NCBI GenBank assembly: GCA_027296625.1
Contig: JAPUIX010000043.1
Location: forward strand, 1-45,213
DNA length: 45,213 nt
Origin: Gammaproteobacteria bacterium
GTDB lineage: Bacteria; Pseudomonadota; Gammaproteobacteria; JAKEHO01
Reading direction: 5' to 3'
Numbering within the stretch: position 1 is the first letter of the stretch; each line of letters opens with the position of its first letter. Under the pieces are notes generated by a model. It was not told the DNA's origin. It did not search any database and saw nothing but the letters and a program-made list of their open reading frames with translations. The position numbers and the translations under genes were made by a program. Below, in pieces: positions 1 to 9,179 of the stretch.

Positions 1-621
1 ATCTCAGTCGGGATCGTCCTTCTGTATATAACTACAACAATCCACTGTGCAAGGCGTGCCTACTTTATCTCCGCCCAAACTGACTACGCACAAGCAGTTG
101 AGGCCATCATACGCAGTCAACCCTCGATGAAATTGCAGCTCATCAACGCGCGTGTTCACGTGACTAGCCAGCGTCCCTTACCAGATAGTTTGATTACCGA
201 CTACATCGGCGACCTCCTGCGCAAGGTCAGCGGCACACGACGGTCTAGTGATGCGGAAGCATTCAAATCTGAACTGACAGAACTTTATGCAGGCAAGCTC
301 AAAGGGCCCCATGAAATTGGCTGGTTTATAGCTGACATTACTTTGAAATTGGGCCTGCTTGGCACAATCATCGGGTTCATCCTCATGCTTGGCTCTGTTG
401 CAGGAACCTCAGACTTTGACGTCAGTACAATGCAAAAGATTCTCACGGACATGAGTAGTGGCATGGGAACAGCTTTGTACACGACGCTCGCCGGCTTGGT
501 GGCTAGCATGTTACTGGCGGCTCAATACCATATGATGGATCGTGGTGCTGACGAGTTAATCGATAGGACTACCCGCCTTACTGAAGTCTTCATATTGCCC
601 ACTCTGATACGAGCTCGGTAG
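1..621 (+). CDS. MotA/TolQ/ExbB-family proton channel protein, 5' partial
   Basis: The reading frame is open from the first base of the window, so the true start lies outside; 206 codons are visible. An ATG at 127 would remove a hydrophobic first segment (VGIVLLYITTTIHC) and is probably not the start. Two further membrane segments follow, LGLLGTIIGFILMLGSV and MGTALYTTLAGLVASMLL, with the small-residue-rich pattern (GTIIGF, TALYTTLAG) of the MotA/TolQ/ExbB channel domain. Family members form the pentameric stator of inner-membrane proton-driven motors and pair with an ExbD/TolR/MotB protein; the next gene has such an N-terminus. The segment between the first and second helices (SQPSMKLQL to AGKLKG) is the cytoplasmic loop. 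Family assignment is secure; the system it powers is unknown. It is not adjacent to tonB, tolA or an OmpA-domain gene in the part visible. Confidence 0.8.
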   Translation: MSVGIVLLYITTTIHCARRAYFISAQTDYAQAVEAIIRSQPSMKLQLINARVHVTSQRPLPDSLITDYIGDLLRKVSGTRRSSDAEAFKSELTELYAGKLKGPHEIGWFIADITLKLGLLGTIIGFILMLGSVAGTSDFDVSTMQKILTDMSSGMGTALYTTLAGLVASMLLAAQYHMMDRGADELIDRTTRLTEVFILPTLIRAR

Positions 622-654
622 GCACTCCGTTATACTACGGAAAATTCTGATCAC

Positions 655-1248
655 ATGAACGCACGAAGTCGTTATTCATCGGATCCCTTCACCGATCTCT
701 TGTTCAATGCATTGTTGGGTTTTACCTTCCTCTTTTTGATTGCCATCATGTTCATGAACCCGAAGGCCAAGTCGGGCATCATTGATCCGAAGGCAGAATA
801 TATGATCACTGTGAGCTGGCCCGACAACAATCCAGATGATATAGATACTTGGGTTGAGGATCCCAGCGGAGACATCATCTGGTTCCGTAACCCTGAAGCT
901 GGCCTGTTGCACCTGGATCGCGATGATCGTGGCACAATTAATGACACACTTATGATCAATGGCATAGAGATACAAAATCCACTAAACCAAGAAGTGGTTA
1001 CAATACGCGGGGTGGTTACCGGGGAGTACATCGTAAATCTACACTACTACGCGTCTGAGACGCTTCAACCTGTCACGGCCACCATTAAGGTCGCTAAAGT
1101 AAATCCCACGCTGGAAATTGTATACTACGGCACTGTCATACTTGATAAAAAGGGTGACGAAAAGACAGCCGTCCGATTTACGATTGGCCCGGATCACCAG
1201 GTTAAGGACATCAACTTCGTGCCAAAAAAGCTCGTGATACTCGGGTAG
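655..1248 (+). CDS. ExbD/TolR-like membrane protein with DUF2135-like extracytoplasmic domain
   Basis: 197 aa. Residues 10-35 (DPFTDLLFNALL followed by a hydrophobic run and MNP) match the ExbD/TolR N-terminal helix, including the membrane aspartate (Asp14) that carries protons in this family. The rest is not the usual short ExbD periplasmic domain. Residues about 48-150 contain DIDTWVEDPSGDIIWF, then GLLHLDRDDRG, then GEYIVNLHYY. This resembles the beta-sandwich pattern of DUF2135/YfaP-like domains (DLDlhV..P.G, LD.D..G, G.Y.V.v.yy). The gene lies 33 bp after the channel gene, so the two probably form a stator pair in which the partner-binding domain has been exchanged. The channel-partner role is inferred from one helix and the gene order; the beta-domain match is by eye. 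Start ATG 655 has only a weak upstream GGAAA. Confidence 0.65.
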   Translation: MNARSRYSSDPFTDLLFNALLGFTFLFLIAIMFMNPKAKSGIIDPKAEYMITVSWPDNNPDDIDTWVEDPSGDIIWFRNPEAGLLHLDRDDRGTINDTLMINGIEIQNPLNQEVVTIRGVVTGEYIVNLHYYASETLQPVTATIKVAKVNPTLEIVYYGTVILDKKGDEKTAVRFTIGPDHQVKDINFVPKKLVILG

Positions 1249-1264
1249 TTACAGGAGTACGCAA

Positions 1265-1786
1265 ATGGTAACGCTCGGAATAGGCGGACTAATTGCAGCA
1301 TACGTGCTCATCGCGCTTTTGTTACTCAGCTTGCTGCTCTACTCAAGCTGGTCATGGAAGATGAAGGCCGGCACAATTGTGGCAACGTCACTCTTTTATA
1401 TTATTACTTACCTTTCATTTCCGCCCCTTTTAGGTTGGCCGACCGCTGCCCAATTGCCAAAGCGGTTTCAGCTAATCTCTGCATACGCCGAACAACCTAG
1501 CAAGGTAACCGGCGCACCGGGTAAGATTTTCCTCTGGTTAACCGATATGGAGAACCTGGTTAATCCCATGCCTCCCCGCGCCTACCGGCTGCAATACTCT
1601 TTGGAATTACATGAAAAGATTGTTTCAGCGCAGACGAAGATCAGTAAAGGTATGCCGCAGCTTGGCGAAGTTGAGAACCCCGGGGATGGGCCACTAGTAA
1701 CCCCTCTAGATGCGCAACGGGCTGGACAAAAAAGTATAAACGTACAGTTTTACGATCTACCAGATCCGCTCTTTCCCGAGAAATGA
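1265..1786 (+). CDS. Hypothetical membrane protein of the ExbB/FHA cluster
   Basis: 173 aa, family not recognised. Two hydrophobic segments occupy the N-terminal third (about residues 5-27, rich in Leu, and 34-56, ending FPPLLGWP), followed by a soluble part of about 115 residues. The soluble part contains GKIFLWLTDMENLVNP and ends in an acidic, proline-containing tail (DLPDPLFPEK). No catalytic motif is visible. The start at 1265 has a clear ribosome binding site (AGGAG, 8 bases upstream). It begins 16 bp after the ExbD-like gene and ends 9 bp before the FHA gene, so co-transcription is very likely. By position it could be an accessory subunit of the proton channel. Function is unknown. Confidence 0.6.
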   Translation: MVTLGIGGLIAAYVLIALLLLSLLLYSSWSWKMKAGTIVATSLFYIITYLSFPPLLGWPTAAQLPKRFQLISAYAEQPSKVTGAPGKIFLWLTDMENLVNPMPPRAYRLQYSLELHEKIVSAQTKISKGMPQLGEVENPGDGPLVTPLDAQRAGQKSINVQFYDLPDPLFPEK

Positions 1787-1795
1787 CGTAATGGG

Positions 1796-2509
1796 ATGAT
1801 ACGTTCCGTTACCTCGCTCATACTTACGCTAAACCTACTGTTGTTAGCATACGCTCCAACTGTTTCACCAGGGACGATGCTGAGCACTGATGTCACGGTG
1901 CCGGCCTTGCCATTGGCTGAGTTTCGTCTTCCCGGCTACGACAGTGTGGCCAATGCTAAGCAAGTTCCAACAATTGTAACGGTGTCCAAAGATCCGTCAG
2001 CACCTGGCCACCAAACAATTCAGGTGGCGAATCAAACACCTTCAAGCAAGCGATGGCTCTGGTACAGCATCCCCATAGCGGTGATCATTCTGGTCCTTCT
2101 GACAATCGGGGCTCTGGGATTTCTTTGGCACCGCCGTGAGGTGGAACGCATTCACCAGGCGGCAAAGCCTTCTGCCCATCTCGTCCTGCAAGGTCATGAT
2201 GAGACCCGATATCCTATTATGGCTTCAACCTGGCGCATCGGGCGCAGCAAGCATAACGAAGTGGTGCTTAAACATCACTCCATATCAAGCCGACACGCGG
2301 AGATCCACCAAACGCACCACGGAGGCTATAGAATTGTTGATCTCGATTCACTGAATGGCATTTATGTAAACGATAAAAAGGTAAAGAGCTGCAGTCTTGC
2401 CGAGGGAGATATCATTGATATGGGCGACGTGCGTCTTCGCTTTACGTTCGATGCAGGCGACTATCCAGTTGAAGAGGCTACATTGAGGCTACACACTAAG
2501 GGGCCATAA
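1796..2509 (+). CDS. Membrane-anchored FHA-domain protein
   Basis: 237 aa. A signal-like hydrophobic N-terminus (residues 5-20) is followed by a probably extracytoplasmic linker (20-88), one membrane helix (about 89-111, IPIAVIILVLLTIGALGFLW) and a basic stop-transfer sequence (HRREVERIH). A C-terminal FHA domain spans about 127-220. The FHA signature residues are all present: GR at 149-150, SISSRH at 162-167 and LNG at 186-188. FHA domains bind phosphothreonine peptides, so the cytoplasmic part probably docks a phosphorylated partner. No Ser/Thr kinase or phosphatase is visible in the window; it may be upstream of the left edge. The gene closes the four-gene cluster and converges with the thioredoxin gene. 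Domain call is confident; role is inference. Confidence 0.8.
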   Translation: MIRSVTSLILTLNLLLLAYAPTVSPGTMLSTDVTVPALPLAEFRLPGYDSVANAKQVPTIVTVSKDPSAPGHQTIQVANQTPSSKRWLWYSIPIAVIILVLLTIGALGFLWHRREVERIHQAAKPSAHLVLQGHDETRYPIMASTWRIGRSKHNEVVLKHHSISSRHAEIHQTHHGGYRIVDLDSLNGIYVNDKKVKSCSLAEGDIIDMGDVRLRFTFDAGDYPVEEATLRLHTKGP

Positions 2510-2571
2510 CCGTATGCGATTTATGGTGTTTGGACTGAACACGCTAATGACATAGCTTTCTGACGCCACGC

Positions 2572-3108
2572 TTAACGAGCAATGTCCGTAGCCAGGGTCT
2601 CGATGAGGTTCTCCAGCTCGTTCTGTGTCATCGGGCCGTACCGGATATGAACCAGTCTTCCTTGAGGCGAAAATATGAACGTCGTAGGAATCCCTCTTAA
2701 TGGCTTTCCACCAATCCGAGAGGCAATCTGCCTGTCTCCCAGTAGCACAGGAAAACTCACAAAATAGTCGTCAACAAAGACGGCCACGTCCTCAGCATTG
2801 GCATTGTCAAAACTGGGAAAATCGAGCGCTAGGCCAATTACGACTGCGTCAGTATCATGATGATCATCATGGAATGCGGTGAGCTCTGGCATCTCATCAA
2901 TACACGGTGGACATTTAGGTCCCCAAACATTGAATATGACCCACTTGCCATGACCAATATACTCACCCAGTTGATGATCCAAACCATCCAGGTCTTTCAG
3001 TTTCGTGTCTAAGGGCGCCGCCCACAGAGCCATTTCCCACCACATGCCAAGTAAAAGACAGCTGACAAAAAACTTGCTGTTGTGCACCACCGACGACGTT
3101 ACCCACAT
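2572..3108 (-). CDS. TlpA/ResA-like thioredoxin-fold protein
   Basis: 178 aa. The hydrophobic N-terminus (residues 13-31) looks like a signal peptide or anchor ending near AAPLD, so the protein is probably periplasmic. The thioredoxin fold carries a CPPC redox pair (Cys66, Cys69) in WGPKCPPCIDEMPEL and a cis-proline loop GIPTTFIF. This family reduces or delivers thiols to exported proteins, often in cytochrome c maturation, but no such genes are nearby. It lies 85 bp downstream of tilS on the same strand and converges with the FHA gene. Specific substrate cannot be told from sequence. Confidence 0.8.
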   Translation of the reverse strand: MWVTSSVVHNSKFFVSCLLLGMWWEMALWAAPLDTKLKDLDGLDHQLGEYIGHGKWVIFNVWGPKCPPCIDEMPELTAFHDDHHDTDAVVIGLALDFPSFDNANAEDVAVFVDDYFVSFPVLLGDRQIASRIGGKPLRGIPTTFIFSPQGRLVHIRYGPMTQNELENLIETLATDIAR

Positions 3109-3193
3109 AGTCCGTTAGTATCTATTTTATGCTGCGGATCCCGCATACAGCACAAATGCGAATGCCGCCACTGAAAGTTGCCATTCAAAAATT

Positions 3194-4576
3194 CTATCCG
3201 CGCGTACGCTTTCCCGGTGCCCCAACTGGATCGAGTACGGCATCGATTGCACCCCAGTTAATTTTCCAGGCCTCTTCCTGGTCATCGGCTTTAAAAGTGT
3301 CACCGATCCAAAGCCCTGCGACAGCTGCCAAGTCATCCTCCAGATAAACGAGCGGGATCCGATCCCGTTGCCAGGGCGGAATCCCCGCTTCTTGAAATAA
3401 CTTATTCAGGGGGCGTGTATGCAAACGTCCAGCGGGACGAATGCGTTCTCCGCCCCTGCGAAAACGAACACTGACCTTACCATCCCGGCAATAAGTCATC
3501 TTAATACCTGATCCCTTTACGCGCTTTGCTTCCAGGGTGCCGGTGGAAAGTTTCAGTGGCTTGACTAAATTCCATGACAGCGCAAGGGAAGGATCAATTT
3601 TCGGGAGTGGTCGCATCCCATAGATCGCATCCCTATATCTCCGTACCTCAGCCCCAGCCCAAGCGACGCAAGGCATACCATCCCACGAAGATTCCACGAT
3701 ATCTGTAAGGATATGCCGTACATGATCCGCGGACGGCGTCGGCAATCTGAGCAAACGCGTCCACGCTCGCACGACGAGCTCTCTGCGAACCTTATTCAGC
3801 TGACGAAGACCTTTTGCCGACAGCGTACGGCGCTCCGCGTCATACACCGAATCCAGGTCACGTTCCCCGAGCTGCTCTATGAGCACCGCTACATCTGACT
3901 GGTAGCGAGCCGCACGTGTAAGGGTATTCCCCATTCCTGGCCAGCGCTCCCGCAAAATGGGCATGACATTGCGCCGCAGGTAATTGCGCCCAAATCGCAT
4001 ATCGACGTTGCTCTCATCCTCGATCCACTGAAGCTGTTCCGCATGAGCATAAAGCGTGAGCTGCTCTCGCGAGAACGCGAGCAGAGGACGGATCAGCCAC
4101 CCTTTCCCAAACTCGATGCAGGCTGGCATTGCTGAAAGCCCGCGCGGGCCGGCACCACGCAACAGTTGCAATAAAACGGTCTCCGCCTGGTCATCCTGAT
4201 GATGGGCCGTTAAAAGCACGTGGCCTTGGTCCATTACGGATGCAAGCGCTCGATAACGCAGTTCTCTGGCCTTGGCCTCGATGTTTTGACCAACAGGCCG
4301 TTCACCGCCTAGGGTGATAATCTCACACGGTATCGCTAGCCCTCGACATACTTGCTCGCAGTGCCGGCTCCAGCTACCAGCTTTGTCGCTCAGGCCATGA
4401 TTAATATGGACTGCTTTTACCTCCGATGCACCGAGGTGCGGTGACAGTACATGCATCGCATGAAGCAGGACATGGGAGTCCATCCCGCCGCTGTAGGCAA
4501 TCCAGTAACAGGCCGTTGGCGGCAGACCCTTTAGGATCTTAAGGAGCGACAGAGGGGAAAAAGACGATTGAGCCAC
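3194..4576 (-). CDS. tilS: tRNA(Ile)-lysidine synthase
   Basis: 460 aa, GTG start at 4576. TilS ligates lysine to C34 of the CAU-anticodon tRNA(Ile), changing its decoding from AUG to AUA; it is cytosolic and ATP-dependent. The N-terminal PP-loop SGGMDS (residues 29-34) is intact and is followed by the HINHGL and AHHQDDQAET motifs of the ATPase domain. The C-terminal part (FRRGGERIRPAGR, LNKLFQEAGIPPWQRDRIPLVY) is the TilS-specific domain. Length is close to that of proteobacterial orthologues (about 430-460). It follows accA by 44 bp, the usual gammaproteobacterial order. Confidence 0.95.
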   Translation of the reverse strand: MAQSSFSPLSLLKILKGLPPTACYWIAYSGGMDSHVLLHAMHVLSPHLGASEVKAVHINHGLSDKAGSWSRHCEQVCRGLAIPCEIITLGGERPVGQNIEAKARELRYRALASVMDQGHVLLTAHHQDDQAETVLLQLLRGAGPRGLSAMPACIEFGKGWLIRPLLAFSREQLTLYAHAEQLQWIEDESNVDMRFGRNYLRRNVMPILRERWPGMGNTLTRAARYQSDVAVLIEQLGERDLDSVYDAERRTLSAKGLRQLNKVRRELVVRAWTRLLRLPTPSADHVRHILTDIVESSWDGMPCVAWAGAEVRRYRDAIYGMRPLPKIDPSLALSWNLVKPLKLSTGTLEAKRVKGSGIKMTYCRDGKVSVRFRRGGERIRPAGRLHTRPLNKLFQEAGIPPWQRDRIPLVYLEDDLAAVAGLWIGDTFKADDQEEAWKINWGAIDAVLDPVGAPGKRTRG

Positions 4577-4620
4577 CCTGAACTACCATTCTATAGACGC
4601 GATTAGCCACCTTATCAGCC

Positions 4621-5592
4621 TTATTCAGTGTAGTGCCCATACTGCATCAATCGTGCTCGACGCGCCGCAAGCAGATGTTCAGGATCTGGATTGTCCAGTT
4701 CTGCTAGCCTTTCCAGAGCCTGAATGAGAGACGCTTTAACCGTTTCAACCATACTATCAACATCACGATGGGCGCCCCCTAAGGGTTCGCTGATTATCTG
4801 ATCAATAAGCCCTAACTTTAGCAGCCGTTTCGCAGTAATTCCCATCACCTCGGCGGCCTCAGCAGCCTTTTCCGCGCTCTTCCATAGGATCGAGGCACAG
4901 CCCTCTGGAGAGATAACCGAATACGTACTGTATTCCAACATCATTAACCAATCCGCGACACCTATTGCTAACGCTCCGCCCGATCCGCCTTCGCCGATAA
5001 CCGTTGCAATGATAGGGGTATTTAAACCGGGTATGACGAATAGATTCCTAGCAATAGCTTCGCTCTGTCCTCGCTCTTCTGCACCGATTCCCGGATAGGC
5101 TCCAGGCGTATCAATAAAAGTTAAAATCGGAAGGTGGAAGCGCTCGGCTAACTGCATTACCCTTAGCGCCTTCCGATAACCTTCCGGACGCGGCATTCCA
5201 AAGTTACGGTGGATTTTCTCCTTAGTATCCCTTCCTTTTTGATGCCCCACGATGGCGACGGATCGGTTTTCGAGACGCGCAAGGCCACAGACAATGGCCG
5301 GATCATCCGCGTAACTCCGATCGCCGTGTAACTCATTAAAGTCCGAGAAGATCCGCTCAATATAATCAAGTGTATTCGGGCGTTGCGGGTGGCGAGCAAT
5401 TTGCGAGATCTGCCAGGCAGTTAACGATGAAAAAATGGCTTCCGTGAGCTCTCTGCTGCGCTTCTGTAACCGAGCAATCTCCTCATTGATATTGATCCCC
5501 TTGTCGTTACCAACATAGCGGAGCTCTTCAATCTTCGCCTCTAGCTCAGCAATCGGCTGCTCGAAGTCGAGAAAATTCAATTTCAGGTTCAT
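4621..5592 (-). CDS. accA: Acetyl-CoA carboxylase carboxyltransferase subunit alpha
   Basis: 323 aa, ATG start. This is the alpha subunit of the carboxyltransferase that moves CO2 from biotin-BCCP to acetyl-CoA to make malonyl-CoA, the first committed step of fatty acid synthesis. The start [18 protein letters not shown] is typical. The crotonase-fold oxyanion region [15 protein letters not shown] and [14 protein letters not shown] are intact. Length agrees with E. coli AccA (319). It lies 87 bp downstream of dnaE and upstream of tilS. The beta subunit gene accD is not in the window, which is usual. Confidence 0.97.
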   Translation of the reverse strand: MNLKLNFLDFEQPIAELEAKIEELRYVGNDKGININEEIARLQKRSRELTEAIFSSLTAWQISQIARHPQRPNTLDYIERIFSDFNELHGDRSYADDPAIVCGLARLENRSVAIVGHQKGRDTKEKIHRNFGMPRPEGYRKALRVMQLAERFHLPILTFIDTPGAYPGIGAEERGQSEAIARNLFVIPGLNTPIIATVIGEGGSGGALAIGVADWLMMLEYSTYSVISPEGCASILWKSAEKAAEAAEVMGITAKRLLKLGLIDQIISEPLGGAHRDVDSMVETVKASLIQALERLAELDNPDPEHLLAARRARLMQYGHYTE

Positions 5593-5679
5593 GGTATAAT
5601 ATGAGTTCTAACAGCGTGATTTTAATAAACTTACAGCCAAATTACCCGCCTGACAAGCAGAAAACGCACGCCTATGAGT

Positions 5680-8600
5680 TTAGTACTCAATCTGAACACT
5701 CCGTTCACCAAAGGTGGCCTTAAGTGTATCCAGCAAGCTATCAGTAAGAGTAACCCGCCACTGCTCGCCCAACCGCAGATGGGCTTCAGCGCGGGCATTT
5801 AGATAATGGACTGCGACTGGACATCGACCCTCCCTAAACGGATTTAGAATCTCCTTCAGTTCCCTGACGAATCCATTACCGGTAGAGTTGGTTTCGATAT
5901 GTATTAGCAAGCATTTCGCAAAGGTCGCCCGAGCTTGGTCAATATCGTAGATTTTGGCAGCTGTAATAGTGTTCCGCCCACTATCATCATTTACGCCCAC
6001 GCTACCCTCCACCACGATGAGTCGATCCTTGACCACTAAACTACCGTAGCGCCGAAAGACATCGGAATACAGCGTAAGTTCCGCCTGCGCTGTTCGATCA
6101 TCCAATGAAACAAATGCAATTCGACCTCGACGACTGTTCCTTGTTCGTATGGTCATTACCAGGCCAGCAATAATAACGCTTTGCTTGGGCGCTCCCTTCA
6201 GATCGATTAAACAACCGGTGGTCATTGCAGAAAGCTCAGTCTCATAACGATCGATGGGATGTCCGGTTAGATACAAACCTAGGGTTTCCTTTTCACCTGC
6301 AAGCCGCTGTGTGTCGGACCACTCTGGAACCATCACAAACGGTGGAGACAGGGGTTTTTTAGCCCTTCCCGTTTGTGTGACGCCGCCATCCGCATTTAGC
6401 CCAAATAGATCATTCTGGCCACTAACATGATCCTTTAAGTGCTGTTCGGCGATCTGAAAGGCATTATCTAGAGATGCCATCATGACGCTACGGCCAGGTC
6501 CCAAGCCGTCAACAGCACCTGCTCTGATCATGGCCTCGACCGCGCGTCGATTGGCCTTTTTAGGATCAATGCGGCGGCAAATGTCAAAGAGATCTCTATA
6601 CGGGCCATTGCTTTTTCGCTCTTGTACAACAGCGTCAATCGCCGCCTCACCCACACCTTTAATGGCTCCAAGTCCATATGCGATACTTGACGCATCATTA
6701 ACCATAAAAGCATATCCGCAGAGATTGACATCCGGGGGGAAAACCTTTATCTGCATACGCCTACATTCGTCAATCAGTGTTACTACTTTGTCTGTATGAT
6801 CCATATCTGCGGACAGTACAGCGGCCATAAACGCAGCCGGATAATGTGCCTTAAGCCACGCCGTCTGATAAGCGATTAGCGCATAGGCGACGGAATGGGA
6901 TTTATTGAAACCGTAGCCTGCAAATTTTTCCATCAGATCAAATATCCAGCTCGCCTTGTGTTGATCTATCCCGCGAGCCATTGAACCTTCGATAAATACT
7001 TCACGTTGTTTTGCCATCTCCTCCGGCTTCTTCTTCCCCATGGCACGACGCAACAGGTCAGCAGCACCTAACGTATAGCCAGCCAGCACTTGGGCAATCT
7101 GCATTACCTGTTCCTGATACAGTATGACGCCATACGTCGGTTTCAATATGGATGCGATTCGGGGATGAAGATATTCCACCTGTGCGCGTCCGTGCTTGCG
7201 ATCAACAAAGTCATCAACCATGCCAGATTGCAAAGGTCCCGGCCGAAACAGCGCTACAAGGGCAATGAGATCTTCGAACACATCAGGCTGAAGACGTTTG
7301 ATAAGCTCCTTCATTCCGCGGGATTCTAGTTGAAAGACGGCTGTCGTCTCGCCCCGCATGATCAGTTCGAAAGTTTTCGGATCATCCAACGGAACACGTG
7401 CGATATCTAACCTAGCTTCACCTACTTCATTCCGCCTGCGATTTATGTCACGCACGGCCCAATCGATGATCGTGAGCGTCCTCAATCCAAGGAAATCAAA
7501 CTTGACCAGTCCTATAGCTTCTACATCCCCCATATCAAATTGGGTAACTGCACTGCTAGATCCTTGTTCGCAATAAAGTGGCATGTAGTCAGTCAGTGTG
7601 GAAGGAGCAATAACCACTCCACCTGCATGTTTACCTGCGTTTCTCGTCAGCCCTTCAAGATTGCGCGCGAGATCAATAAGAACCCGTACTTCCTCATCTT
7701 CCACGTAACGGCGCTGGAGCGCTTCCTCCTCATCCAAAGCCCGATCCAAAGTCATATTGAGGTCAAAAGGAATAAGCTTTGCGATTTGATCGACAAAACC
7801 ATAGGGATAGCCAAGCACACGTCCGACGTCACGTACAACGGCCTTTGCCGCCATAGTCCCGAATGTAATGATTTGAGACACTCGTTCACGCCCGTAACGT
7901 TGTCCCACGTACTCGATGACTTCGTCGCGCCGATCCATACAAAAATCAACATCAAAATCAGGCAGTGACACGCGCTCTGGATTAAGGAACCGCTCAAACA
8001 GGAGGTCATACTGAATAGGATCCAACTCTGTAATTCCAAGCGCATAAGCGGCAAGTGATCCGGCTCCTGAACCACGTCCAGGACCTACGGGAATGCCGTG
8101 ATCCTTAGCCCACTGAACGAAGTCCTCGACGATCAGAAAGTATCCCGAAAAACCCATACTCGTAACGACATCAAGTTCTGATTCAAGGCGCGAAAAGTAA
8201 GTTTCTCGGGTCTGTGCAGATTCAGGCGCACCTATTTGAATCTGTGCGGCCAAGCGCTGTTCCATGCCCTTAAGTGCTTCATGCCGCAACCACTCTTCCT
8301 GGCTGTAACCCTCCGGCACTGGAAAATCTGGAAGGTGGTAATCACCAAGACTCAAGTCGACATTACAGCGTTGTGCAACGGCGAGTGTGTTCTGAATTGC
8401 CTCAGGGATATCAGCAAAGAGCTCTACCATCTCCTCTGGGCTACGGAGATATTGCTGCCGCGTGTAAAGGCGAGGCCGACGAGGATCCGCCAACGTACGC
8501 CCTTCCTGGATACATACGCGCGCCTCATGGGCCTCGAAATCCTCGGCATTTAAGAAGCGGACATTATTAGTCGCCAATACTGGTACATCCTCGGCTAGGG

Positions 8601-9162
8601 CAAGTTCAATGGCAGCATGGATATAGTCTTCTTCTCCTGGCTGACCGATTCGCTCCAACTCGATATAATACCGATCCGGAAATAATTCCTTCCATTCAGA
8701 TAGTAATTGCCTCGCTCTCTTTACGTTGCCGCTTGCTAGTGCGTGAGCAATATCGCCTTCACTCCCACCCGACAACACAATCAGTCCGTCACCATGCTTT
8801 CTTAACCAGTGCTGACACACTAAGGGCCTGCCACTGACCTGACTTTCCGTATAGCTTCGAGTCAGAAGCTTCGTTAGGTTGCGATAACCGGTGAGCTCCT
8901 GGCAAAGGACAACGATGCAGCTTGGGTGCTCGGCATTTTTCTCATTGAAAACTCTCAGCTCCGCACCGATGATGGGTTTCACGCCGAGCTCTTGGGCTGC
9001 CCGATAGACCTTTACCGTTGAAAACAGATTACTTTGTTCAGTAACGGCTATGGCCGGCATCCCCGCTTCAACGACAGCCCCGACTAAGGGCCTGATCGGC
9101 GCCAGTCCATCGACAATGGAAAATTCTGTGTGCACACGCAGGTGAACGAAGCTCGCATCCAT
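5680..9162 (-). CDS. dnaE: DNA polymerase III subunit alpha
   Basis: 1160 aa, the same length as the E. coli protein, with an ATG start. It is the replicative polymerase catalytic subunit. The N-terminal PHP domain begins HLRVHTEFSIVDGLAP. The palm includes GPGRGSGAGSLAAYALGI and PDFDVDFCMDRRDEV, which contains two of the three catalytic aspartates. The helix-hairpin-helix region (YGLGAIKGVGEAAIDAVV) and the C-terminal OB-fold (VIIAGLVMTIRTRNSRRG) follow. The final residues SVQIEY are not a canonical beta-clamp motif; the internal clamp-binding site should lie earlier, near QNDLFG. It follows rnhB by 17 bp. No truncation is seen. Confidence 0.97.
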   Translation of the reverse strand: MDASFVHLRVHTEFSIVDGLAPIRPLVGAVVEAGMPAIAVTEQSNLFSTVKVYRAAQELGVKPIIGAELRVFNEKNAEHPSCIVVLCQELTGYRNLTKLLTRSYTESQVSGRPLVCQHWLRKHGDGLIVLSGGSEGDIAHALASGNVKRARQLLSEWKELFPDRYYIELERIGQPGEEDYIHAAIELALAEDVPVLATNNVRFLNAEDFEAHEARVCIQEGRTLADPRRPRLYTRQQYLRSPEEMVELFADIPEAIQNTLAVAQRCNVDLSLGDYHLPDFPVPEGYSQEEWLRHEALKGMEQRLAAQIQIGAPESAQTRETYFSRLESELDVVTSMGFSGYFLIVEDFVQWAKDHGIPVGPGRGSGAGSLAAYALGITELDPIQYDLLFERFLNPERVSLPDFDVDFCMDRRDEVIEYVGQRYGRERVSQIITFGTMAAKAVVRDVGRVLGYPYGFVDQIAKLIPFDLNMTLDRALDEEEALQRRYVEDEEVRVLIDLARNLEGLTRNAGKHAGGVVIAPSTLTDYMPLYCEQGSSSAVTQFDMGDVEAIGLVKFDFLGLRTLTIIDWAVRDINRRRNEVGEARLDIARVPLDDPKTFELIMRGETTAVFQLESRGMKELIKRLQPDVFEDLIALVALFRPGPLQSGMVDDFVDRKHGRAQVEYLHPRIASILKPTYGVILYQEQVMQIAQVLAGYTLGAADLLRRAMGKKKPEEMAKQREVFIEGSMARGIDQHKASWIFDLMEKFAGYGFNKSHSVAYALIAYQTAWLKAHYPAAFMAAVLSADMDHTDKVVTLIDECRRMQIKVFPPDVNLCGYAFMVNDASSIAYGLGAIKGVGEAAIDAVVQERKSNGPYRDLFDICRRIDPKKANRRAVEAMIRAGAVDGLGPGRSVMMASLDNAFQIAEQHLKDHVSGQNDLFGLNADGGVTQTGRAKKPLSPPFVMVPEWSDTQRLAGEKETLGLYLTGHPIDRYETELSAMTTGCLIDLKGAPKQSVIIAGLVMTIRTRNSRRGRIAFVSLDDRTAQAELTLYSDVFRRYGSLVVKDRLIVVEGSVGVNDDSGRNTITAAKIYDIDQARATFAKCLLIHIETNSTGNGFVRELKEILNPFREGRCPVAVHYLNARAEAHLRLGEQWRVTLTDSLLDTLKATFGERSVQIEY

Positions 9163-9179
9163 ATTGCTAGTCTCAGCAG

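Noticed and set aside
1-2509. First cluster as a Zorya-type defence system
   Set aside because: Zorya needs a MotB-like ZorB with an OmpA domain and helicase or nuclease partners; the visible partner lacks that domain and no such enzymes are in the window.
2505-2535. Six-base inverted repeat (CCATAA/TTATGG) after the FHA gene
   Set aside because: The stem is AT-rich, the loop is 11 bases and no T-run follows, so it is not a credible terminator.
5583-5600. TATAAT-like sequence just upstream of accA
   Set aside because: It reads as a -10 only on the plus strand, against accA and dnaE; on the minus strand it would place the start of transcription at the accA ATG and no -35 is convincing.
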